From Microbacterium testaceum (lineage in GTDB: Bacteria; Actinomycetota; Actinomycetes; Actinomycetales; Microbacteriaceae), in NCBI RefSeq assembly GCF_001476655.1, contig NZ_LDRT01000001.1, positions 1-58,064 of the forward strand: DNA of 58,064 nucleotides. The letters run 5' to 3'. The notes beneath the pieces were generated by a model. That model worked only from the letters and a program-made list of their open reading frames with translations. It was not told where the DNA came from and did not search any database. A program made the position numbers and the translations under genes. This document shows, piece by piece, positions 45,893 to 58,064 of the stretch (its first letter is position 1; each line of letters opens with the position of its first letter).

Positions 45893-46549
45893 ATGGGTGT
45901 CATCACCGACAACCTCGACATCTGGAGCGAAGCGCTCGTCGGCACGCTCGTGCTGTTCTTCGCCGGCGGCGCGCTCGCGCTCGTCCTCGGCATCGTCGTC
46001 GGCGCGATGCGCGTCTCGCCGGTGCCGATCGCCCGCGGCGTCGGCACGTTCTACGTCAGCGCGATCCGCAACACGCCGCTCACGCTCGTGTTCTTCGCGT
46101 TCGTGTTCGCGCTGCCGCCGCTGCTGGGGCTGCGCCTCACCGGCGACGTCTCGCTGACGCTGGGCATCTGCGCCCTCGGCATCTACACCGCGACCTATGT
46201 CGCCGAAGCCATCCGTTCGGGGGTCAACACCGTGCCCGTCGGTCAGGCCGAGGCGGCGCGAGCTCTGGGGCTGACCTTCGGACAGGTCATGTCACTGATC
46301 GTCCTCCCGCAGGCGTTCCGCTCGGTCATCCCCCCGATGGTGAGCGTTTTCATCGCCCTGCTGAAGAACACCACCGTCGCGGCCGGATTCTCGATCGTGA
46401 ACCTCGGCTCGGTGCGCAACTACCTCAGTGAGCGCGGAGAGAACGCGTTCATCGTCATCCTGTGGATCATGGTCGTCTTCGTCGCGCTCGTCCTGCTGCT
46501 GTCCTGGCTGCAGCGAACGCTCGAGAACCGATGGAGGGTCGCCCGATGA
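45893..46549 (+). CDS. gluC: Amino acid ABC transporter permease (GluC-like)
   Basis: 218 residues with about five transmembrane helices and the HisMQ-type EAA loop (VGQAEAARALGLTFGQVMSLIVLPQAFRSVIPPMV). Start ATG 45893 follows ACAGGA; 69 nt after gluB. Overlaps gluD by ATGA. Confidence 0.92.
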   Translation: MGVITDNLDIWSEALVGTLVLFFAGGALALVLGIVVGAMRVSPVPIARGVGTFYVSAIRNTPLTLVFFAFVFALPPLLGLRLTGDVSLTLGICALGIYTATYVAEAIRSGVNTVPVGQAEAARALGLTFGQVMSLIVLPQAFRSVIPPMVSVFIALLKNTTVAAGFSIVNLGSVRNYLSERGENAFIVILWIMVVFVALVLLLSWLQRTLENRWRVAR

Positions 46550-47469
46550 GCAGCGTCCTGTACGACGTCCCCGGCCCCAAGGCCATCGTCCGCAATCGCA
46601 TCCTGGGAGTGCTGACGATCCTCGTCGTGCTCGCGATCGTCGGCTTCTTCGTGTGGAGGCTCGCCGACACCGGCCAGTTCACCGCGCAGAAGTGGTCGGC
46701 GTTCACCTACACGAACGTCTGGATCGAGATCCTCAAGGCGACCGGGGCCACTCTCGCCGCCTTCGCCGCCGCGGCCGTCGGCGCTCTGACGCTCGGCTTC
46801 GTCCTCGCGATCGGTCGCCTGTCGGACCACAAATGGGTCCGATGGCCGTTCACCGCCGTCATCGAGGTCTTCCGCGCGATCCCGGTCCTCGTCTTCATGT
46901 TCCTGCTGTACTACGGCTTCCCCGTCATCGGCATCCGCATGGAGCCGTACTGGGCCGTCGTGATCGCGCTCGTCTGCTACAACGGGTCGGTGCTGGCCGA
47001 GGTCATCCGCGCCGGCGTCGAGTCCCTGCCGCGCGGACAGGCCGAGGCCGGCTATGCGATCGGGCTGCGCAAGGCCGGGGTGATGCGCCTGGTCCTGCTC
47101 CCGCAGGCGGTCCGCGCGATGATGCCCGTCATCATCGCCCAGCTCGTCGTGACGCTGAAGGACACCGCGCTCGGCTTCGTCATCACGTACCCGGAACTGC
47201 TGTTCTACGCGAAGTACATCGGCGCGCAGCCGAGCGTCGGCTCGCCGATCGTCCCGGCGACCATCGTGGTCGGCATCATCTACATCGCGCTCTGCCTCAT
47301 CCTGTCGTTCGTGGCGAACCTGGTGGAGAAGCGCTTGCGGCGTTCTCCGCGTGTCACGCAGGTGGCCGCCGCCGTGCAGGCTCCGCAGCAGGGCGGGACC
47401 GACACCGAGCTGATCGTCGCGCAGCGCGGTCTCGGGAAGTACAACGCCGGGAGCGGCGGCGGAATCTGA
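46546..47469 (+). CDS. gluD: Amino acid ABC transporter permease (GluD-like)
   Basis: 307 residues. N-terminal transmembrane helix (about 23-42), periplasmic segment, then the permease core with the EAA loop (GQAEAGYAIGLRKAGVMRLVLLPQAVRAMMPVI). C-terminal 40 residues are a hydrophilic Gln/Gly-rich tail. Pairs with GluC. A hairpin follows that also overlaps the pheS promoter. Confidence 0.92.
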   Translation: MSSVLYDVPGPKAIVRNRILGVLTILVVLAIVGFFVWRLADTGQFTAQKWSAFTYTNVWIEILKATGATLAAFAAAAVGALTLGFVLAIGRLSDHKWVRWPFTAVIEVFRAIPVLVFMFLLYYGFPVIGIRMEPYWAVVIALVCYNGSVLAEVIRAGVESLPRGQAEAGYAIGLRKAGVMRLVLLPQAVRAMMPVIIAQLVVTLKDTALGFVITYPELLFYAKYIGAQPSVGSPIVPATIVVGIIYIALCLILSFVANLVEKRLRRSPRVTQVAAAVQAPQQGGTDTELIVAQRGLGKYNAGSGGGI

Positions 47470-47475
47470 GGAGTC

Positions 47476-47513
47476 CTACCGAGCGGCGGGGGAGTGTCCC
47501 CGCCCCTCGGTAG
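47476..47513 (+). terminator. Hairpin after gluD, overlapping the pheS -10 box
   Basis: 16-nt arms (47476-47491 and 47498-47513) pair except for one mismatch, 6-nt loop. The 3' arm includes the first bases of TAGACT, the pheS -10. Termination and promoter share bases. Confidence 0.65.
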
Positions 47514-47516
47514 ACT
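47511..47516 (+). promoter_or_regulatory. pheS -10 box
   Basis: TAGACT, 8 nt before GTG 47525; almost leaderless. Confidence 0.5.
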
Positions 47517-47524
47517 CTCATCTC

Positions 47525-48565
47525 GTGTCCGACGCACCCGAGATCACCCCCGAGGCCGTCGCCTCCGCCGTCGATGCCGCCCTCGCGGCCATCGCCGCGG
47601 CCGCGACCACGGCCGACCTGAAAGCCGCCCGCGCAGCTCACACCGGTGAGCAGTCCGCCCTCGCGCGACTGAACGCCCAGATGCGCCACGTCGCCCCCGA
47701 CCAGAAGGCCGCGTTCGGCAAGCTCGTCGGCCAGGCCCGAGGGCAGGTCAACCAGGCGCTCGCCGCCCGCGAGGCCGAACTGGCCGAGGCCGAGACGGCC
47801 GCTCAGCTCGAGGCCGAGCGCATCGACGTCACGGCGCTGCCCCAGCGCGCGCGCGTCGGGGCTCGGCATCCCATCTCCCTCCTGCAGGAGCAGGTGTCCG
47901 ACATCTTCGTCGGAATGGGGTGGGAGATCGCCGAAGGGCCCGAGCTCGAGCACGAGTGGTTCAACTTCGATGCGCTGAACGTTGACCCCGATCACCCTGC
48001 CCGCACGATGCAGGACACCTTCTACGTCGATCCGGTCGCGCGGCACCTCGTGCTGCGTACCCAGACGTCGCCGGTGCAGATGCGGTCGATGCTGGAGCGG
48101 GAGATCCCGATCTACGTTCTTTCCCCGGGCCGCGTGTACCGCACCGACGAATTCGACGCGACGCACCTGCCGGTGTTCACGCAGTTCGAGGGGCTCGTGA
48201 TCGACAAGGGCATCACGATGGCGCACCTCAAGGGCACCCTCGATCACGCGGCGCGCGTGCTCTTCGGACCCGAGGCCAAGACGCGCTTCCGCGCGAACTT
48301 CTTCCCGTTCACCGAGCCGAGCGCCGAGCTCGACCTGTGGCACCCGACCTTCAAGGGCGGAGCGCGCTGGATCGAGTGGGGCGGCTGCGGAATGGTGAAC
48401 CCCAACGTCCTGCGGGCGGCCGGCATCGACCCCGAGGAGTACTCGGGCTTCGCGTTCGGTATGGGCATCGAGCGCACGCTCATGTTCCGCAGCGACGTGC
48501 AAGACATGCGCGACATGGCCGAGGGCGATGTCCGCTTCAGCGAACAGTTCGGAATGGTGGTCTGA
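47525..48565 (+). CDS. pheS: Phenylalanyl-tRNA synthetase alpha subunit
   Basis: 346 residues. N-terminal coiled coil (about 1-95) then the class II core: motif 1 around HPISLLQEQVSDIFVGMGW, FNFDALNVDPDHPARTMQDTFYV, motif 2 YRTDEFDATHLPVFTQFEGLVID, motif 3 GFAFGMGIERTLMFR. Works as alpha2beta2 with PheT. GTG start 47525. Its stop overlaps the pheT ATG. Confidence 0.96.
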   Translation: MSDAPEITPEAVASAVDAALAAIAAAATTADLKAARAAHTGEQSALARLNAQMRHVAPDQKAAFGKLVGQARGQVNQALAAREAELAEAETAAQLEAERIDVTALPQRARVGARHPISLLQEQVSDIFVGMGWEIAEGPELEHEWFNFDALNVDPDHPARTMQDTFYVDPVARHLVLRTQTSPVQMRSMLEREIPIYVLSPGRVYRTDEFDATHLPVFTQFEGLVIDKGITMAHLKGTLDHAARVLFGPEAKTRFRANFFPFTEPSAELDLWHPTFKGGARWIEWGGCGMVNPNVLRAAGIDPEEYSGFAFGMGIERTLMFRSDVQDMRDMAEGDVRFSEQFGMVV

Positions 48566-51075
48566 TGCGCGTCCCGCTCTCCTGGCTGCGCGAGTACGTC
48601 GACGTGCCCGCGGAGGCCACGCCCGACGACGTTCTCGCGGCCCTGGTGTCCGTCGGCTTCGAAGAAGAAGACGTGCATCGCTTCGAGCTCGAAGGCCCCA
48701 TCGTGGTCGGAGAAGTGAAGGAGTTCACCCCCGAGCCGCAGTCCAACGGCAAGACCATCCGCTGGTGCCAGGTCGACGTCGGCGACGAACACGGGGGAGT
48801 GCGCGGCATCGTCTGCGGCGCCGGCAACTTCTTCCCCGGCGACAAGGTCGTCGTGACCCTGCCCGGATCGGTGCTGCCCGGGCCCTTCCCGATCGCCGCA
48901 CGCAAGACCTACGGGCACGTGTCCGACGGCATGATCGCGTCCGCGAAAGAGCTGGGCCTGGGCAGCGAGCACTCCGGCATCCTGCGTCTGGTCGACCTGG
49001 GTATCGACGCGCCGGTGGGAACGGATGCCATCGCGCTGCTGGGTCTGGACGACATCGCCGTCGAGATCAACGTCACACCCGACCGCGGGTACGCGCTGTC
49101 GCTGCGCGGCGTCGCGCGCGAGTACTCCCACGCGACGGGAGCGGCATTCCGCGACCCGGGCACGGGCCACGAGGGCGCCGTCGCGCGGACGCCCCAGGGC
49201 TTCCCGCTCGCGGTGAACGACCGCGCGCCGATCCGCGGACGCCAAGGTGCGAGCGAGTTCGTCGCCCGGATCGTCCGCGATGTCGATCCCTCGCGCCCGA
49301 CGCCGCCGTGGATGATCACGCGGCTGTCGCTCGCCGGCATCCGCTCGCTCGGTGTGCTGATCGACATCACGAACTACGTCATGCTCGAGCTCGGCCAGCC
49401 GATTCACGGCTACGACCTCGATCGTCTGCAGGGCGGCATCACCGTGCGCCGCGCAGAAGAGGGCGAGAAGCTCGAGACGCTCGACGGACAGGTGCGCACC
49501 CTCAGCGGCGAAGACCTGCTGATCACCGATGACTCGGGGCCGATCGGTCTCGCGGGCGTGATGGGCGGCGGCCCTACGGAGATGAGCGACGCCACCCGCA
49601 ACGTGCTCATCGAAGCGGCGACCTTCGATCAGGTGTCGATCGCCCGTACGGCGCGGCGGCACAAGCTGCCCTCCGAGGCGTCGCGTCGGTTCGAGCGCGG
49701 CGTCGACCCGCTCGTGCCGTACGTCGCCGCCGAGCGCGTGGCCTCGCTGATGGTGGAGCTCGCCGGCGGCACGCTCGACACCGAGCTCGGGGGAGCGCTC
49801 GGCGCGCCCTACCACCGTGACCCGATCACCCTTCCCGCGGGTTTCGTGCCGGGCCTGATCGGTGTCGAGTACACCGACGACGAGATCGTGTCGTCGCTGC
49901 GTCTCATCGGCTGCACGCTCGACGAACGCGACGGCGGGTGGTCGGTGACGGCGCCGTCGTGGCGTCACGACCTCTCCGACAAGTGGACGCTCGCCGAAGA
50001 GGTGGCGCGTATCGAGGGCTACGACCGCATCCCCTCCGTCCTGCCCACCCCGCCCTCGGGTCGTGGTCTGACGCGTGCCCAGCAGGGCCGCCGCCGGGTC
50101 GCGAACGCGCTCGCCGCGGCGGGCTTCGTCGAGACGCCGTCGTTCCCGTTCACCACCGAGGAGCAGAACGCCCTGCACGGCTCGCCCTCGGGTGACACGC
50201 TGCCGAGCGTCAAGCTCGCCAACCCGCTCGACGGTCTCGCGCCGTTCCTGCGTCGCTCGCTCATCCCGGCGATGTTGCAGGTCGCGCACCGCAACGTCTC
50301 GCGCGGCATCGTCGATCTCGCCCTGTTCGAGGTCGGCACGGTGTTCCTGCCGAAGCCCGGCGTGCAGTACGGCACGTCGTCGGTTCCGCCGCTGGCGGTG
50401 CGACCGGATGCCGCGACCCTGACGGCTCTGGATGCCTCGATCCCGCCGCAGCGCCGACATGTCGCGGTGCTGCTGACGGGCCACACCGTGCCCAAGCAGC
50501 CCGGGCAGGCGGCCGTCGCGGCCGATCTCGCCGACGCGGTCGACGCGGTGCGCGTGCTGACCGCCGCGGCAGGACTGGACATCGAGCTCGTGCAGGCGCA
50601 GCGTGCCGCCCTGCACCCCGGCCGCACGGCTCGCGTGCTCTCCGGTGGGCAGGACATCGGCTACGTCGGCGAACTGCTCCCCACCGTCTCGGCCGATGCC
50701 GACCTGCCGGGCCGCGTGCTCGTGGCCGAACTCGACCTCGACGCCATGCTCGACCTCGCGCAGGCGCGCCCCGTGGCCGCTTCGCTCTCGGGCTTCCCGG
50801 CGGCGACGCAGGACGTGTCGCTCGTCGTCCCGCTCGAGGTCGCGGCCGGCGCGGTGCGCGCGGCGCTGCTCGAGGGGGGCGCGCCGCTGCTCGAGGGAGC
50901 GCGCCTGGTCGACGACTACCGCGGTTCCGGCCTCGCCGAGGGCACGAAGAGCCTGACGTTCGCCCTGCGCTTCCGCGCCGACGACCGCACCCTCACGGCG
51001 GCGGAGGCGACGGATGCCAAACTCGCCGGCGTCGCGGTGGCCGCTGAGCGTTTCGGGGCTGCGATCCGCGACTGA
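48565..51075 (+). CDS. pheT: Phenylalanyl-tRNA synthetase beta subunit
   Basis: 836 residues: tRNA-binding OB fold (about 40-155), B3/B4 editing domain (about 210-390), B5 domain (about 410-480), catalytic-like core, and C-terminal anticodon-binding FDX-ACB domain (FPAATQDVSLVVPLEVAAGAVRAALL...). Starts MRVPLSWLREYVDVP, the standard N-terminus, at ATG 48565 overlapping the pheS stop. Confidence 0.96.
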   Translation: MRVPLSWLREYVDVPAEATPDDVLAALVSVGFEEEDVHRFELEGPIVVGEVKEFTPEPQSNGKTIRWCQVDVGDEHGGVRGIVCGAGNFFPGDKVVVTLPGSVLPGPFPIAARKTYGHVSDGMIASAKELGLGSEHSGILRLVDLGIDAPVGTDAIALLGLDDIAVEINVTPDRGYALSLRGVAREYSHATGAAFRDPGTGHEGAVARTPQGFPLAVNDRAPIRGRQGASEFVARIVRDVDPSRPTPPWMITRLSLAGIRSLGVLIDITNYVMLELGQPIHGYDLDRLQGGITVRRAEEGEKLETLDGQVRTLSGEDLLITDDSGPIGLAGVMGGGPTEMSDATRNVLIEAATFDQVSIARTARRHKLPSEASRRFERGVDPLVPYVAAERVASLMVELAGGTLDTELGGALGAPYHRDPITLPAGFVPGLIGVEYTDDEIVSSLRLIGCTLDERDGGWSVTAPSWRHDLSDKWTLAEEVARIEGYDRIPSVLPTPPSGRGLTRAQQGRRRVANALAAAGFVETPSFPFTTEEQNALHGSPSGDTLPSVKLANPLDGLAPFLRRSLIPAMLQVAHRNVSRGIVDLALFEVGTVFLPKPGVQYGTSSVPPLAVRPDAATLTALDASIPPQRRHVAVLLTGHTVPKQPGQAAVAADLADAVDAVRVLTAAAGLDIELVQAQRAALHPGRTARVLSGGQDIGYVGELLPTVSADADLPGRVLVAELDLDAMLDLAQARPVAASLSGFPAATQDVSLVVPLEVAAGAVRAALLEGGAPLLEGARLVDDYRGSGLAEGTKSLTFALRFRADDRTLTAAEATDAKLAGVAVAAERFGAAIRD

Positions 51076-51144
51076 ACGACGTCGAGCTCACGACGGGGCG
51101 GGGTGCACGCGGCGGAGGCCGTGGCATCCCGCCCTCTTCGTGCG

Positions 51145-51226
51145 CCGGAAGACGTGCGCCGGAAGACGTGCGTCGGCGGGCGTGCTCGGAAGACGTGTTC
51201 CGGAAGACGTGCGCCGGCGGGCGAGC
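51145..51226 (+). repeat. Two imperfect 41-bp tandem copies with four GGAAGACGTG cores
   Basis: Copies 51145-51185 and 51186-51226. Each has two (c)cggaagacgtg cores 14 bp apart, followed by cggcgggcg. All element positions shift by exactly 41 bp between copies. Confidence 0.85.
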
Positions 51227-51242
51227 ACCCCGTGCAGACGTG

Positions 51243-51298
51243 GACTGCCCTCACCGCGGATAAAGGGGGCAGTCGGAAGCAACCCGCGGTGAGGGCAG
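51243..51298. other. Two mutually exclusive hairpins
   Basis: Arm 51245-51259 pairs perfectly with 51284-51298 (15 bp). Alternatively 51243-51250 pairs with 51267-51274 (8 bp, gactgccc/gggcagtc). The two structures share bases, so only one can form. Confidence 0.7.
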
Positions 51299-51316
51299 GA
51301 TTGAAGCATACCGCCC

Positions 51317-51342
51317 TCTTGTCCCCCAAATGGGGGACAAGA
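51317..51342. terminator. Perfect 11-bp hairpin with AAAT loop
   Basis: tcttgtccccc pairs with gggggacaaga around aaat. Strong and symmetric; no U-tract on either side. Possible terminator of pheST or part of a structured RNA. Confidence 0.5.
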
Positions 51343-51423
51343 CAGGATTTGCAGGACGATTTCCCAGCCGGGCCTTCTCGCCGGCCCGCGAAGGGGGATT
51401 TGCCCCCGAGCCGGGCGGGCCGA

Positions 51424-51429
51424 TACCCT
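51424..51429 (+). promoter_or_regulatory. Leaderless -10 box of the Arg leader peptide
   Basis: TACCCT, 6 nt, then ATG 51436. Confidence 0.5.
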
Positions 51430-51435
51430 CGCCAG

Positions 51436-51531
51436 ATGTCGTCGATCGCCGCGTTCAGCTCGGAGCTCTCCGTGAGCACCGCTGCGCTGCGCCGACGTCG
51501 GGTCGCACGCCGAGTCTCGGCGACCTCGTAG
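51436..51531 (+). CDS. Arginine-rich leader peptide upstream of argC
   Basis: 31 codons, MSSIAAFSSELSVSTAALRR... ending in a run with six Arg in eight residues (RRRRVARR) and then VSATS, stop TAG. The ATG is 6 nt behind a TACCCT -10 box, so it should be translated. Position (84 nt before argC), length and the run of the end-product amino acid are what one expects of an attenuation leader. The Arg codons include rare CGA and CGT. A hairpin covers the region just behind the stop. Attenuation by arginyl-tRNA is inference. Confidence 0.6.
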   Translation: MSSIAAFSSELSVSTAALRRRRVARRVSATS

Positions 51532-51541
51532 TCCGCCGATT

Positions 51542-51599
51542 GTCGGGCATGCGGGCGTCGCCGCCCCGGTACGCGCTGAATTTCAGCACCCGCCCCGAC
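51542..51599 (+). promoter_or_regulatory. Attenuator-like hairpin and possible ArgR site before argC
   Basis: GTCGGG (51542-51547) and GCGGG (51551-51555) pair with CCCGC-CCCGAC (51589-51599), bulge CAT. Inside is the palindrome GCTGAATTTCAGC (51575-51587), which resembles half of an ARG box (TGAAT) and covers the expected -35 of the argC promoter. Confidence 0.5.
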
Positions 51600-51602
51600 T
51601 CC

Positions 51603-51608
51603 TAAGGT
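51603..51608 (+). promoter_or_regulatory. Leaderless -10 box of argC
   Basis: TAAGGT, 6 nt, then ATG 51615. So argC may be transcribed both from here and from the leader-peptide promoter. Confidence 0.45.
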
Positions 51609-51614
51609 AGATAC

Positions 51615-52664
51615 ATGACCCTCTCGGTCGCCGTCTCCGGCGCTTCCGGCTATGCGGGCGGCGAGATCCTCCGCCTCCTCGCCGACCATCCCGATGTCGA
51701 GATCCGCACCGTCACCGCGCACTCCAGCGCGGGTCAGCCGCTTCTCGCCCACCAACCCCACCTGCGCTCGCTCGCGCACCTCGAGCTGCAGGCGACGACA
51801 CCCGAGATCCTGGCCGGTCACGACGTCGTCTTCCTCGCGCTGCCGCACGGCCAGTCCGCGCAGTACACCGACGCGCTCGCAGACACCCCGCTCGTGATCG
51901 ACGCCGGAGCCGACCACCGGCTCACCTCGTCGGACGACTGGGCGGCGTTCTACGGGGGAGCGCACGCCGAGCCGTGGGCGTACGGCGTGCCGGAGCTCCC
52001 TGTCGCGGGCGGCAAACAGCGCGAGAACCTCCGCGGCGTGACGCGCATCGCCGCCCCCGGATGCAACGCCTCGACCGTGTCGCTCTCGCTCGCGCCCGGG
52101 GTGGCCGCGGGCGTCATCGACCCGGGCGACATCGTCTCGGTGCTGGCCGTCGGACCCAGCGGGGCGGGGAAGTCCGCGAAGACCAACCTCCTCGCGAGCG
52201 AGATCCTCGGCACGGCCAACCCGTACGCGGTCGGTGGGACCCACCGTCACATTCCCGAGATCCGGCAGGCGCTCGCCGCGGCCGGGGCCCCGGCCGACGG
52301 CATCCGGATCTCGTTCACCCCGGTTCTCGTTCCGATGGCGCGGGGGATCCTCGCGACCTCGTCGGCACCGATCCGCGACGGGGCGACGGATGCCGAGATC
52401 CGCGCCGCGTGGGAGGACGCCTACGCCGACGAACCCTTCGTCCAGTTGCTTCCCGCCGGGGTCTTCCCGCGGACCGCCGATGTGCTCGGAGCCAACGTCG
52501 CCTCGATCGGTCTGGCGATCGATCGCGCGGCGAACCGGGTCGTCGCGGTCGCCGCCGTCGACAATCTCGTCAAGGGCACGGCCGGAGCCGCCGTGCAGTC
52601 CATGAACCTCGCGTCGGGTCTCGCCGAGACCACCGCCCTTCCCCTGAACGGAGTCGCCCCGTGA
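51615..52664 (+). CDS. argC: N-acetyl-gamma-glutamyl-phosphate reductase
   Basis: Third step of arginine synthesis. 349 residues: [16 protein letters not shown] dinucleotide motif, catalytic Cys in [13 protein letters not shown], and [14 protein letters not shown] with the active-site His. First of argCJBDF; the GTGA overlap couples it to argJ. Confidence 0.96.
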   Translation: MTLSVAVSGASGYAGGEILRLLADHPDVEIRTVTAHSSAGQPLLAHQPHLRSLAHLELQATTPEILAGHDVVFLALPHGQSAQYTDALADTPLVIDAGADHRLTSSDDWAAFYGGAHAEPWAYGVPELPVAGGKQRENLRGVTRIAAPGCNASTVSLSLAPGVAAGVIDPGDIVSVLAVGPSGAGKSAKTNLLASEILGTANPYAVGGTHRHIPEIRQALAAAGAPADGIRISFTPVLVPMARGILATSSAPIRDGATDAEIRAAWEDAYADEPFVQLLPAGVFPRTADVLGANVASIGLAIDRAANRVVAVAAVDNLVKGTAGAAVQSMNLASGLAETTALPLNGVAP

Positions 52665-53814
52665 GCGTGACCGTCCCCGCCGGATTCGAGGCGGCCGGAG
52701 TCGCCGTCGGCCTGAAGTCGACCGGCGCGCGCGACGTCGCCGTCGTGGTCAACCGCGGTCCCCTCAAGGTGGGTGCGGCCGTCTTCACGTCGAACCGGGC
52801 GAAGGCCAACCCGATCCTGTGGTCGGAGCAGGTCGTGAAGGACGGCGTCGTCGAGGCGATCGTGCTCAACTCGGGCGGAGCGAACTGCTTCACGGGGTCG
52901 TTCGGTTTCCAGACCACGCACCAGACCGCCGAGCGCGCGGCCAAGTTGCTCGGTGTCGGCGCGGGCGACGTGCTCGTGTGCTCGACGGGGCTCATCGGAA
53001 CGGGCGACGAGGTCTTCCGGGCGAAAGTGCTCGCGGGCGTGGACGAGGGGATCGCGACCCTGTCGCCCGAGGGGGGCGAGGACGCGTCGCTGGCGATCAT
53101 GACCACCGACTCGAAGCCCAAGCGCGCCGTGCACGTCGGAGAGGGCTGGTCGATCGGCGCGATGGCGAAGGGCGCCGGGATGCTGGCACCGGGCTTGGCG
53201 ACCATGCTCGTCGTCGTGACGACCGACGCGGTCCTCGACGCGGCCCCGGCCGACGCCGCGCTCCGGGCCGCGACGCGGGTCAGCTTCGATCGCCTCGACT
53301 CCGACGGCTGCATGTCGACCAACGACCAGGTCACGCTGATGGTCAGCGGGGCCAGTGGCATCCGCGTTCCCGCCGACGAGTTCACGGCGGCTCTGACCGC
53401 GGTGTGCGACGACCTCGCCTCCCAGTTGCAGGGGGATGCCGAGGGTGCCAGCCACGACATCACCATCGAGGTCGTGAACGCCGCGAGCGAGGACGACGCC
53501 GTCGAGGTGGGGCGCTCGATCGCCCGCAACAACCTCTTCAAGGCCGCGATCTTCGGTAACGACCCCAACTGGGGACGTGTGCTCGCGGCCATCGGCACGA
53601 CCGACGCCGCCTTCGACCCCTACGACGTCGACGTGTGGATGAACGGCGTACGCGTGTGCACCGCGGGCGGTCCCGACCGCCCCCGCGAGGACGTCGACCT
53701 CACCCCGCGGGCGACCGACCTCGTCGTCGACCTGCGCGTCGGGGAGGCTTCGGCCACGATCCGCACCAACGACCTGACGCAAGATTACGTCCACGAGAAC
53801 AGCGCCTACTCCTC

Positions 53815-53818
<4 letters not shown>
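52661..53818 (+). CDS. argJ: Ornithine acetyltransferase / N-acetylglutamate synthase
   Basis: 385 residues. Recycles the acetyl group from N-acetylornithine to glutamate. Self-cleaving site is in [21 protein letters not shown]: the nucleophile Thr of ATML is present although the usual APNMATML is [44 protein letters not shown] closes the active site. Starts GTG 52661. Confidence 0.95.
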
Positions 53819-57954
<4,136 letters not shown>

Positions 57955-57978
57955 GGCTCGAGCCGCGCGGGGCGGGGT

Positions 57979-58064
57979 CCGTCCCTTATACACATCTGAC
58001 GCTGACGACGAACTTACGCGTGGCGGTCGCTGTCGTGGAAGAGTGATCCACGCAACGAAACAGA
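57979..58064. other. Nextera mosaic end and i5-side adapter (artefact)
   Basis: 57979-57997 matches CTGTCTCTTATACACATCT at 17 of 19 positions. GACGCTGACGACGA follows (one mismatch to GACGCTGCCGACGA), then an 8-base index-like block and degraded sequence resembling the outer adapter. This is library sequence; ORFs running into it are false. Confidence 0.95.

Larger units (their letters stand above)
51076..51435. other. Structured non-coding region between pheT and argC leader
   Basis: No gene recognised. It holds a 41-bp duplicated repeat (51145-51226), two mutually exclusive hairpins at 51243-51298, and a perfect 11-bp hairpin with AAAT loop at 51317-51342. The sequence is distinctly less G+C-biased in the hairpin part (ATAAA, AAATG, ATTTG). 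Could be a terminator set for pheT, a structured RNA, or a degraded element. Confidence 0.6.

Overview
The window is high-GC (about 70 percent by eye) actinobacterial chromosome. It is most like Microbacterium or a close Microbacteriaceae relative. Evidence: the order DUF3046-recA-recX-miaB-miaA-dapF-hflX-lexA, a ClgR regulator before recA, dapA-rnj-ftsK, GTG/TTG starts, ATGA/GTGA operon overlaps, LexA boxes of the TCGAAC-type, and many starts placed 6-8 nt behind a TANNNT -10 box (leaderless genes). Both ends carry Nextera-like transposon/adapter sequence, so this looks like one whole assembly contig. I see no rRNA, tRNA, IS, prophage or CRISPR.

Layout. 1-5800: a truncated secreted coiled-coil protein, pnp, an aldo/keto reductase relative with unusual active-site residues, a histidine phosphatase, a methyltransferase and a GNAT remnant. 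5880-13250: a two-repeat lipoprotein, dapB, a small TPR membrane protein, a redox group on the minus strand (TIGR01777 SDR, OsmC, DUF4395, thioredoxin), thyA-dfrA, an SDR and a Nudix hydrolase. 13330-20550: dapA, rnj (RNase J), a GNAT, ftsK-pgsA-cinA. 20650-30110: clgR with a 15-codon leaderless upstream ORF, DUF3046, SOS-controlled recA-recX, a large LuxR-type regulator, miaB-miaA, a broken GNAT gene and dapF. 30190-36900: an RsmC-like methyltransferase, hflX, zapE-like ATPase, an S9 peptidase, and lexA divergent from a YneA-like LysM protein. 37020-41540: hisC-hisB-hisH-priA/hisA, an SseB-like protein, a strong inverted repeat and DUF1844. 41550-43966: infC (ATC start) with a foldable leader, rpmI, rplT and a TrmH-type methyltransferase. 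44040-47470: gluABCD-type amino acid ABC transporter. 47525-51075: pheS-pheT. 51076-57954: a structured non-coding block, an Arg-rich leader peptide, argC-J-B-D-F and a polytopic membrane protein.

The genes are mostly core metabolism and information processing: lysine/DAP (dapA, dapB, dapF), histidine, arginine, thymidylate/folate, translation (infC, rpmI, rplT, pheST, miaAB, hflX), RNA decay (pnp, rnj) and SOS (recA, recX, lexA, LysM protein). The most interesting parts are regulatory: the argC leader peptide and hairpins, the infC leader that can hide its own Shine-Dalgarno sequence, the clgR upstream ORF, the LexA-controlled LysM promoter with a hairpin at the transcript 5' end, widespread leaderless promoters, and a heptamer (GGATGCC/GGCATCC) repeated far more often than expected.
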